Shown in pieces: positions 44,049 to 54,400 of a stretch of 64,000 nucleotides of DNA. A program made the translations under genes and the position numbers. The notes under the pieces are model-generated. The model saw nothing but the letters and a program-made list of their open reading frames with translations. It did not search any database and had not been told where the DNA came from. Source of the stretch: Combretum micranthum. Its lineage: Eukaryota; Streptophyta; Magnoliopsida; Myrtales; Combretaceae. The stretch lies in the NCBI GenBank assembly GCA_024138025.1, contig JAMXBD010000573.1, positions 124,001-188,000 on the forward strand, written 5' to 3'. Within the stretch, counting starts at the first letter, position 1, and the number at the start of each line of letters is the position of its first letter.

Positions 44049-46107
44049 TGGAATTTTAGGCCACACTTAAGATCGACTTCCTTGTGGTCGATGGATGGTC
44101 TCCTTACAATGCTATCCTAGGAATAGCAACCCAATAGATATTTGACGTTGTTATCTCTTAACCATACCTTAAAGCCAAATTCCTCACCCCGATAAGGATA
44201 GGGTTTGTAGATAGGAATAAGAATAGTCTAGGAAGTTATATCTTAAAGCTTAAAAGGAGATCGTATATGTGTGGTGGATTTTGAATCGGAAGACTGACCT
44301 AAGCATTGTGGTGAACCTACTAAACTTACGGAAGAGATCACCTTGGACAATTGTCCCATGCCAATTAAGAAAGTAGTGACGTCGATCCCTCTAGATTTGA
44401 AAGAGAGCCTGATTGCATTCCTATAGGCAAATAAGGATGTCAAGATGTAATCACCCATCAACTGTGTAAACAAATCCTAGAGGCTAGTTTGATAGAAGAT
44501 CAGGTTCCTCACCTTAGAAAGAGAAGCTACCATTAAAGAAGAGGTCCTAAAGCTCCTACGAGTTAGATTCATCAGGGATGAGAAATACCCAACTTGGTTG
44601 GCCAATGTGGTGTTGGTCAGGAAATTCAATGGTAAATAGTGGATGTGTGTAGATTATACAGAACTAAACAAAGCATACTTAAAAGATTGCTTTCCCCTAC
44701 CTCGAATCTATTCGCTTGTAGATAGCACCTCAAACCATGAGTTGCTAAGTTTTATGGATGCCTTTTCGAGCTATAAATAGATCAAGATGAATGCAAGCAA
44801 TGAGGACCATACCTCCTTTATTATCTCCTTTGGAACCTACTACTGCACAATGATGCTAATTGGGCTAGAAAACGCTGAAGCTACCATTTAGAGGCTGGTC
44901 ACTGAAGTATTCAAAGCCCTAATCAGTAGAAATATGGAAGTCTATGTCAATAACATGATTGTAAAAAGTAAGAGGCAAAAGATCACCTCCACAACTTCCA
45001 GGAGACCTTCGACCGTCTCCGCTTCTATAACATGCAGCTCAACTTATAGAAAAGTGTCTTTAGAATCACTTTAGGGAAGTTATTAGGCTATGTTATGTCC
45101 TAGAGAGGAATCAAAGCTAATCCTGTTAAGATAAAAGCCATCTTAGAAATGAAACCCCCTTCTTTTGTCAAAGATGTACAATGGCTCACAAGTAAAGTAA
45201 CCACTCTAAACAAATTTCTTCCTAAGAATGCTAACAAGTGCTTTGAATTCTTCAATATTCTCAACAAGCTTAACAAGTTTGAGTAGAATGAAAAAAGCCA
45301 AGAGGCCTTTGAGGACCTCAAACATTTTCTGGCATAACCATTGGTGTTATTGACCCTAATCTTAGGAGAAGATCTATTCCTATATGTCATGGTAAGTAAC
45401 CGAGCTCATTCATTGACCCTCACTTTAGAAACCTGCATACTATACAAGCCATGTCCTCCAAGGAGCTGAGAAAAGGTAGACGAAGTCGGAGAAATTTTCC
45501 TTGGTAGTGGTGATATCTATCGGACACCTACCTCATACTTCTATGCACATTAGATCATCATCTTTACTAATGTACCATTAAGGAAAATCCTTCAAAAACA
45601 TGATGTGGCTAAATAAATAATGAAATATGCCATCAAACTTAGTATGTACAAGGTACAATATCAACTTTGCGATGCAATCAAGGCTCAAGTGCTAGTAAAT
45701 TTTGTGGTCGAACACATAGACTCGCAACAATTAAAAGATCATAAAAAATCTGTATGAATGCTCAATGTAGATGGATCCTCCACACAAGGAGGGGGAGTGG
45801 AGCTGACTTGGTCATAGAAGGACCCCACAAAGTTAAAATCTGTCATGCAATAAATTTTGGTTTCCCTGCAAGCAACAATGAGGAAGAATATAAAGCCTTG
45901 ATTGTTAGGCTCAATCTCACCACAAACATCGGTGCAGACATATGAGAGCTTAAAATTTTCTTAAATTTTCAAGTCATGGTGCAATAGGTTAGGGGCTCTT
46001 AGGAAGCAACGAACTAGGAGATGACCAAATACTTGGAAATGGTACGATCCTTGACCAAGGAATTGTCCCTATGGGACATCATTAAAATACCAAGTTTGCC
46101 TCCGTAG
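44049..46107 (+). pseudogene. Tat/Retand reverse transcriptase and RNase H, broken; integrase absent
   Basis: Resumes the outer element. A protease-end block (KIDFLVVDGWSPYNAIL, about 44070-44120) is followed by RT: ANVVLVRKFNGK (about 44601), WMCVDYTELNKAYLKDCFPL, HELLSFMDAFSSYK and ISRNMEVYVNNMIVKS. The catalytic box is YVNN (44943-44954) instead of YVDD, so both catalytic Asp are changed. RNase H pieces follow, including a second-RNase-H-like MLNVDGSSTQGGG (about 45757). The 3' LTR starts soon after, with no integrase between. Confidence 0.8.
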
Positions 46108-46653
46108 TGTTGATAGCATAATATAAGCCACAGCCCACTCAACCCTTCATCATCTCCATACGAATCGAAGAGCACAAGAAGAGCCTAAAAGATCATCGAC
46201 TCTATCTGCCCAAGAAGGGCCCACAATAATTAACACTTTGGATCCAACCCTAACAGGAGATCATAAGCTCGCACTCACCTTCACTTTAAGTGAAACCTAT
46301 GAGCTCGCTCTTGAGTTGTCTTCGTAAGACCTCCACTTTATCTTTGTCCCAATATGGGATTAAAGAAGACATCACCAATTCAACCATACTCAATGCAACG
46401 ACAACTCCTTCACCTTAGGTACTAGATAATTCACTCACTTTGGGTATCAGGTCAGCTACTAGATGAAGATTCACCTTAACAAAAAGATTTGGTAGACCCC
46501 ATTTTAGTATAGCCATGAACTATAAATAGACCTTCCTCCATAAGGGAAGAGCAAGAATGGTCTTTATGTGATCAATACTCATTTAAAGATTCTCTGAGTG
46601 ACCACGGACTAACATAAGCATCGGAGTGCTTATGCCAAACAACCTTCGGCACA
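46108..46653 (+). repeat. 3' LTR of Retand-like element, shortened
   Basis: Starts TGTTGATAGCATAATATAAG and follows the 5' LTR to about 46653, where the match stops roughly 170 bp before the expected end. It has a TATAAATA string near 46521. Confidence 0.7.
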
Positions 46654-46770
46654 TGATAGATTATCTCATAGGAAGGATAAAACAATTTGTTGTATCTTAT
46701 TGAAATGAAAAATGCTAAACAATTTTAATAGGTGATCTCCTAGGAATGATAAAACCATTTGTTGTACCAA
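46654..46770. repeat. Continuation of repeat R (copy 1)
   Basis: GATAGATTATCTCATAGGAA and a second copy, GGTGATCTCCTAGGAATGAT (about 46728), both match GATAGGTGACCTTTTGGGAA at about 48016 in copy 2. This makes it likely that the Retand-like element split one R copy. Confidence 0.45.
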
Positions 46771-47500
46771 TATGAAAAATGACAAACAAATTAGAATCAT
46801 GTGTGGTGGGATTACCATAGTAGGCTGATCAAATGTGATGCACATGGCGGTCAACCTAATAGAAGTTTTGAACTGATGACACATGTAGGATATTATAGAG
46901 AGAGGCATGGGAGGAGGAATAGGTAAACTCACTTTCTCAAATGCACGAGTGTGACAGTAGATCAAATCAGATAGATTTGATTGTTCTTGACTCGCTCTTC
47001 GTAGAATATGTATTTTGATCTTTCTTGAAAATGTTTCAATAGAGTTTCCATGTTGGTCTCGATCTTAGCAATGTGCAGAATTATCTCTTAAATGAGAAGA
47101 GTAGCCTCATATTTGTAGATGTTGAAAGCTCATGCTAGCCTTTGGATTGTTCCTAAGAATCCAATGGCTGAGAATGAGATTCAAGTCTTCTTTTCTCATA
47201 GAAGTAGGTGGGATGGGCTGGAAATAGGCTTGATAGCTTTTATTATTTAAAGAAGCCCGTTTTCAATATAACTCGTGACGACATTTTTGAAGTCTACTTT
47301 TCGTGTACGAGAAAATCGAATTAAGCTGAGAGTGCAATGAACCAATCCAATGATCTTTGTTCTGAGCTTACCAATCCAATCTTTCTACGACATCCCTTAT
47401 TGGACTTGATCTTTTAAACCCCGTCACTAGTTTAGAAGACCGACCCATGACATTAAATTGGGCTAAAAGCCCAATTACCGAAATGACCATCTACAATTCG
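46771..47500 (-). repeat. LTR-like repeat L, copy 1
   Basis: Colinear with 50040-50865 (GCTTTT... blocks such as TAGATTTGATTGTTCTTGAC, TCAATAGAGTTTCCATGTTG, CATTAAATTGGG, CAATTACCGAAAT). On the - strand it starts TGTAGATGGTCATTTCGG, a common LTR opening, and has TACAAATATGAGG-like promoter sequence. No coding. The - strand frame 46666-46965 is not a gene. Confidence 0.5.
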
Positions 47501-48060
47501 TAATAAATGAAATACAATAGTCAAACAAAAAGATAACCAAATAATAAATTTAACTATAAAAAATAACTTAATCCCCGAAATAGAGACAAATTTGCAGTGG
47601 AGTTCCTTTAATTTATATTTTTTTGTAATTTATAAAATAATATACTACTTGAGAATATAGTATATTTCAATAATTAAATATATAATAAAACATAACTAGT
47701 ATAAAATATAGACTTATCATATATATGAACATATATAAATAAATACATAAATATTGTATTTTATTTTAATAAATATATTATTAATGAGTTGGTCTATTGA
47801 AATTGGTAAAATATAAACATGATAATGGAATTAGTTAATTAAGTTAGTATTTATCCTTTAAAAGTACATTAATTGTTTGGTATAACAAATTTTTAAAGTT
47901 TGATATCTTTTAAATAGAAAATGGTAGAACTTTATTTATGAAGATATCAATTAGTTTATTGGTTGGAAGTTTATAAAAACTTTAAAGTTAAGTGCGCTTG
48001 ATATAGAGCACCCTTTGATAGGTGACCTTTTGGGAAGGACAAAACATTGTATGGTTACTC
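47501..48060. repeat. AT-rich dispersed repeat R, copy 2
   Basis: Matches 25140-25438 followed by 46654-46690 in the same order, giving an uninterrupted version of the sequence split by the Retand-like element. Confidence 0.5.
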
Positions 48061-48089
48061 ACTCAAAACCTAATTATAATTAATACCTT

Positions 48090-48434
48090 GATCTAAAAAC
48101 TAAGATAGATTTGCAACAGAATTTATTTATATATATAATTTTTCTATTTTTGTAAAAGAATTCAAAATAGATTCACGACAAAAATTTTTATTTTTATTAT
48201 TTTTATTTTATAACCTATAAAGAATTAGAGACGTATTTTGTTATTGTTAGAGACGAAATTTCTATCATAAATTTGCGACAAATAAAATGTCTCTCTAAAA
48301 GAATTAAGCGCCATGATTTTTAAGATAGAAATTTACAATAGAAGATTTGTCTCTGAAACTAAAAGTCTCTAGAGAAAGAATTCTCACTTTCAAAGGCAGA
48401 ATTTTTTGTCTTTAAACCAAAATTTCTTATAGTG
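48090..48434 (-). mobile_element. CACTA (En/Spm-like) terminus
   Basis: The - strand starts at 48434 with CACTATAAGAAATTTTGGTT, typical of CACTA element ends. Inside are repeated subterminal blocks on AGAGACATTTTAT, GAGACGAAATT and TTTGCGACAA. The partner end was not found. Confidence 0.55.
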
Positions 48435-48570
48435 AGAAATATTCAAAAAAATATGTGTTATGTATTGAAAAAGAAAATTTTTGTTGGTATTTTATAGAAG
48501 TAGATAGTATAATAGTTTTATAAGTCCTTTTTTTTCCTTAAAAATTATTGGGTAGTAAATTTTAAATGAC

Positions 48571-48588
48571 ATATATATATATATATAT
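48571..48588. repeat. (TA)n microsatellite
   Basis: Nine AT units. Confidence 0.85.
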
Positions 48589-49079
48589 GTACTTTTATCT
48601 ATCTTCTTATATCTATTTCTTAAAAAATACAATGACAATATTAAAAACGTAATGAACTAATAGAAAAAAATTATCTCCATGAGATGGGTGGTGAGGGAAG
48701 GTTAAAAAGAAATTTAGTTCTAAGGCACAACAAAATTCCCGCGAAAAATCTTGACGAAGAGTGTTGCAAAAGATAAGTCGTGACAACAACCCATTTTTTA
48801 CTCCCATATAAAAGATGGTATGCTACCATAGGAATTCTGCTTTTATAAGGGGTTAAAATAGGAGCGAATGCAGGATGATATGACTAGGGTGTGAACCTTA
48901 ATTAAGTTAATATTAGAATTATCTATATGTATTCGCTTACTATTACACTTATATTATATCTCATATATGTTTAAAAATTTTATTAATGATTTCACTATGA
49001 TATATTATAACGTCATAAGTATGAAAAAAAATCATTTAATAAATAATTAAGAGTATTTAATGCATTTTGTAACATATTT

Positions 49080-49096
49080 TGTGTGTGTGTGTGTGT
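49080..49096. repeat. (GT)n microsatellite
   Basis: Eight GT units. Confidence 0.85.
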
Positions 49097-49215
49097 ATTA
49101 CTTGAAAATTAATCACCAATTAAAAATCGAGTTAATACATGATATAATTTATTTCAATATTTTTTGTGTAATAAAATCATAATATTTGTAATATGAATAA
49201 TATAATTATTAGTTG

Positions 49216-49824
49216 TAGAGGTGGGCAAGGCCATCTCGGCCGTCTTTAGCTCGCCGGTTAAACGGGCCATAATTCTTAGGCTCAACCCGCATTGGCCTTC
49301 AGGCTAAATGGGCCAACTCACCAGCGAAATGAAATTATTTTTTTAATTTATTTTTTATCTTAGTTTATGAAAAAAATTAAAATATTTATATATTTTAGGG
49401 TTTTATAAATATTAACGGTTAACTTTATTGCTATTTTGAATACTTATAGATAAAAACATGTTTTTTAAATGATTTATTAGATATCATATTACGTTTAAAT
49501 TAATAAATATATAATTTAAAAAAATGTATAATGTTTATGGTATGTGCATCAATCGATCTTATTCCATAATGTATCATAAATAATCACTAATATGTGATTA
49601 TATTATTATTGTTATTAAACTTTTCCTCTTCTTTTTATTTTTTTTTTTCGAGCCGGGCCACCTGGCCCATCATAGGCCATCTCACTTTAGTCCGCAGGTT
49701 AAATGGGCTGGGCCATTGTGGCCCGTTTTTAAATCGGCCAAAAAAAAAAAATTTAGCAGTGACTTTTTTTCTTAACGGAGTAAATAGGCCAGCCCATAGG
49801 CTACGGCTTGTATGCCCAGCTCTA
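49216..49824. mobile_element. Short hAT element (609 bp), non-autonomous
   Basis: The left end is TAGAGGTGGGCAAGGCC and the right end on the other strand is TAGAGCTGGGCATACAAGCC, so the terminal inverted repeats are clear. Subterminal GGCCCA/GGGCCA strings are frequent on both sides of an AT-rich core. An exact 8-bp target duplication is not obvious. The frame 49594-49845 crosses it and is not a gene. Confidence 0.7.
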
Positions 49825-50039
49825 GCTATAGTGTACTATGAATAAAAAAAGTTGTTTATAAGAATTTATTTAGTTAAATATAATTTTATAATAAATGAAT
49901 TTAATTTTATTAGTTATTATGAAAGAAAAAGTTTTAAAAAAAAAGCAGAGAATGGAGAGAGAAAAAGATAATGTCATAAACAAATATTGAAACAAAAAAG
50001 AAGAGGAAAAGAGAGTGTAATAGATGCTATTAAAAAGGA

Positions 50040-50865
50040 AAAGAACATGTGAAGTGGGCAGTCTGCAGCTAGCCAATCACACGCGATAGGCATGGTAGTT
50101 GACTTGAGAGAAGTTCTAAATTGATGAGACGTATAGGATATCAGAGAGAGGTATGGACTTGGTTTCTCGAGTGTGCAAGTACGATAGGAGATCAAATGAG
50201 TTAGATTTGATCATTCTTGACTCGTTTTTCGTGAAGTAGTTGTCTTGATCCTTTTTTGGAGATACTCCAATAGAGTTTCCACATTGCTCTCAAACTTAGC
50301 AATACGCTAAGTTCCATGAAAGAGAAGAGAAACCACTTATTTATAGATGGTGGAAGCTAATGTTAGCGATTGGATAACGCTTCATTGGAAGCATGAGATT
50401 AAGCATGGTTAATTATTGTTAGATCATATCCAAACAATTTGACAGTTGTCATTGAAGCTTTCTTCTCTTTAATAGTACGCTGAGCTGGGCTTTGTGAATG
50501 GGTTGGAGGGCTTTATTTAAATTATAAAGAGAAGTCCATTATAATTAAAATAGCTCATTTTAAATATAAAATGGACTTAAAACTTGTTTTATTCCGCATA
50601 TATCCTAATTTAGCCAAATGAAACCCAAAATAATTTAGGAAGACATTTTTGGAGTCTACTTTTCACACACGGGAAAATCATATCAGGCCGACAGTGGAAT
50701 GAACTAGTCTGATGATTCTTATTTCAAGCCTCTCAAATCAAATTTTCCTACGATATTTCCTATTGGACTCGGTTTTCTAAATCCTGTCATTAGCCCAAAA
50801 GACCTGTCCATGATATTAAATTGGACCAAAATTTCAATTACCGAAATAGAATACTTATGAGATTT
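50040..50865 (-). repeat. LTR-like repeat L, copy 2
   Basis: Same family and orientation as 46771-47500. The - strand has CTATAAATAAGTGG near 50350, a plausible TATA box. The two L copies enclose R copy 2, the CACTA end and the hAT element. The - strand frames 49870-50076 and 49974-50195 are not genes. Confidence 0.5.
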
Positions 50866-51100
50866 GAACTCATCATGTAAAACCAAACAGTTCACCACAA
50901 TGTTATCTTTAATTTTGTGCTATTATTTGCAGCAGAGAGAATCTAATAATGCCTCAATTGTCAAATGTGGTACCACCACTAGACACAAGACAAACACATA
51001 CGTCTTCAGGCTCTTAATCATCGTACGATGAGTGACATTACATGCATGCACCGGTATACACTTGCCACTTGCCACTTGCGACTACTATATCTACACACTT

Positions 51101-51112
51101 CTCTATATATAG
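51101..51112 (+). promoter_or_regulatory. TATA box of the NPF gene
   Basis: CTCTATATATAG lies about 130 bp upstream of the predicted start codon, a normal distance for a plant promoter with a short leader. Confidence 0.6.
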
Positions 51113-51163
51113 ATAAGCTGCGAGAGCCAAGGTATAAGGCAGGACCCTGAATTTTCATATTTC

Positions 51164-51199
51164 ATGTCTTAAAAGGATTAAACACACATGAGAGTGTAA
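51164..51199 (+). promoter_or_regulatory. Two minimal upstream ORFs in the NPF leader
   Basis: ATGTCTTAA (51164-51172) and ATGAGAGTGTAA (51188-51199) are two- and three-codon upstream frames between the TATA box and the start codon at 51235. They would lie in the mRNA leader and could reduce translation. This is inference from position only. Confidence 0.45.
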
Positions 51200-51234
51200 A
51201 AACAAAAGGGGTTGAAGTTGAAGAGGAATTAAAG

Positions 51235-51430
51235 ATGGTGAAAAGCATTAGGAAGAAGCCAGAAAATGCTTCTACTTCATCTCTAAATTGGCCACTTTTT
51301 TGCTCAACAAGATGCTTTAACATCAACACCTCAAAAACATCTTTGGAGGAAGAGAAACCTGAGAATGACAATAAGCTGGTGGCCTCATCCAAGAAACCTG
51401 GTGGATGGAAAGCCATGCCTTACATCCTAG
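51235..51430 (+). CDS. NPF exon 1
   Basis: MVKSIRKKPENASTSSLNW start, ending after the first base of a Gly codon (phase 1) at CTAG|GTCTTC. The N-terminal extension is hydrophilic, followed by KKPGGWKAMPYIL. Confidence 0.82.
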
Positions 51431-54400
51431 GTCTTCCCCTTCTCTCTTTAATTAGTGTCTTTTCCCATCAAATTTTATATATTCTATTTTGCCAAAGTTG
51501 TTTTTACCAGCCACACCTCAACTCATCCGAGAGCTAATATATATACATATATATGACTACGTTAATTAAGCTGATTAGGCATACATACGATATGCCTGTT
51601 CCCTTTTAGGTTTTTTTTTTTTTTTCAAAAACAATTTATATAGATTTTTCTAATGATTCTTTAATCAATCTTTAAATTGTTAAATGACATTTATATAATT
51701 CTAAGAGTTTACGTATATTAATAACTTTTTATTGTAATTAATATTAAGAAGAAAATATTGAAGTCAATGTTCAATTTGGAGCTTAAACATGATTAAAATA
51801 CACCAAAACCTTGGCATCTAATGGTATGAATACTACTCTTTTAATAAAACCTAAGTTTACTATTTCCCTCCTCGAATGATAAAAAGGCCAAAAACATAAA
51901 TGGAGAATATAAAATATGGTTTTGTTGTTATATGCTAACCAACATCATACTAGTTAATTACTATTATCATTCACTTAATTAATGATACAAGTTATTCATA
52001 TTTGCAATCTTTTAATATTACTATGAAAATAATTAGTAATTATAAAATTTTCATTGCAAGTAACAAATTTTATTTGTTTTATTAAGCGCCGGAGAAAAGT
52101 TTTTACAAGACAAGAACACCTATTAATGATTTTGACTATTTCCCTTAAATATAGGTGATGATGGGCGATTTTTGTCTCTCTTGTTTTTTCTTTTTCAGCT
52201 GGGTCTTCAAATTTTAATTTTCTTTTTCTGGTTGAATTCTTAGCGTTTTTAATTTTTCAAGCCGAAATTTCCATCAAATTCGTTAATTTTTTTTTCCAAT
52301 CCACTATGGATTTGTGTAACTCTTTATTATAGATCACAATTAACTTGAATAAATAGTATTATCAAAATTATTTGTCAATTAAATAAAATAATAACTATAA
52401 AATTAAAATCCATCAACCATATTTTAACCCCGTATATTTAACATATAATAAAGAGATAATAGTTATTTTTTAAAATAACCATCATATATAAAATATTTTC
52501 ATCATGGCGTGTCATTCTTGTTTTACTATTATGAATTGAATAATTTAAATAATAGTATTTATATAAATTAATTACTATCAACCAAGAAGAGCTAACGCGT
52601 GTCAATAATAGATAAAAAATCTTAACAGACTTAACGGAAATAATAATTTATCAAAATAAGGACCTCACTGATGTTGGGTCTCACTTGGGAGTTGGGAGTT
52701 GGGACCATAAAATTTTTTGGTGATAATAAATGTGTGAACTGAATTCCGTCCATGTGGGTCAAACTAAGTTGAAGTTACAGTAAATAAAGGTTGACTAAAT
52801 TATGATTACTTGATATTATTGTTGTCTTGTGTTGTGGACAGGAAATGAAACGTTTGAGAGGCTAGCGACGTTTGGATTGCAGGCTAATTTTATGGTGTAT
52901 CTGACTCGGGAGTTTCACATGACCAGGTGGTGGCTGCCAACGTTATCAACATTTGGACCGGTGTCACCAACTTTGCACCTCTCTTTGGTGGCTTCGTTGC
53001 CGATGCTTATATGGGAAGATTTCGTACTATTGCCTTCGCATCGGTTGCTTCGTTTCTGGTAAGACACGAGAAAGGATTCAATAGATATTATATGTTACGT
53101 GTAACATATACATAATAAATAATTATTAATAATTTTTTAACACATAATTATATGATTAGTAATTATTTTAAAAACTACCTACATCCCATCCACATGTTAG
53201 CATAATTGATAGTTATCTACTCGTGTAAATACACCAGGGCGTGAAAATATTTTTCCCTCACACAATAATACATGTATGAATATGGTCAAGGGAAAATCGT
53301 CCACCTCACTTACAATTCTTAAAAATTGTAAAAGACCTCTTAATTATTTATAGATTAATAATACAAAGGAAGATTTGTTTTTCGTTAAAAAAAGAGTCAT
53401 ACGATCAATTTTTTTTTTTTTTTAGTAAGTATTGAAATACAATTTAATAAATTTAAGGTTCGAGAAATACAACATCGGACATGAAAATTTAGAGGATTAT
53501 TAGTGTTTTTCCATAAAATATTTCCAATCTCCACTTTTAGATTGTAAAGGCTGTATATAATTTAGCCATGAAGTGACAGGTCTCTTGTCAATTGACGTTA
53601 TGTCGCTCCTTCATTGGAATTGTACTTTAAATCAACACCTTAACAGCTAACACTATGTTTGGGAAGGGGAGATAATTAGAATGGGAGGAAAGTAAAAAGA
53701 AAGAACAAAGGAAAGAAGATGAAAGAAAATATTATAAATTTTTTTATTTATAATATTATAAATTCCCTCCATTAGATAAGGAGGAAAAGAAAGTTGATGG
53801 TATAATAATTTATTTGGTTAAAATACCATCAAAACTTTTATATTTATTTCATGGTATAATTATCATTTTATTTTAATTTCCTTTCAATAGGAGAAATTTT
53901 ATTTTATTTTAATTTTCCTTTGCGATTCTTCCCTCCCTCTTTCTTTCTTCCTTCGGTCCAAATGTCCCTATTCCTTCATTCAATCTATACATAGTGTTGT
54001 GCACGTAATGACTTTGCGCAAAACTTTATAAATCTCCATTTAGAGGTCGACAATATATGGATGCGTTTATTTTGGGGTTTCTATGATGGAGAAACAAGGA
54101 AACCCTGAAACGCGTAAATAATTGCTACTATCAGACATCCGATTTTTCATGAATGAAACAAAAACGAACAGCTCATTAAAGTCCGTGACCGAGTGTCATG
54201 AATGGCAATTCTTTTTCCGAATTGTCTTTTTCTTCCCTCATCTTCTTGGAGATCGGAGGAGATGTTCCGTACTAGCCTGCCAGGCCATTCACATGGATAA
54301 CTTTAATATATTGATATATAATAATGACTAATCTATTTATAGAAACAAGAAACAAACTTGAAACATTATTATGAAATAAGATAATATGACCAACCATAAC

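Larger units (their letters stand above)
25439..46653 (+). mobile_element. Tat/Retand-like LTR element, interrupted by Cassandra
   Basis: Outer layer of the nest. It has a 5' LTR at 25439-26147, gag and protease at 26200-28262, a 15.8-kb interruption at 28263-44048, then reverse transcriptase and RNase H at 44049-46107, and a shortened 3' LTR at 46108-46653. Coding parts are full of stops. No integrase domain is seen between the RNase H region and the 3' LTR, so it was deleted. Confidence 0.75.
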
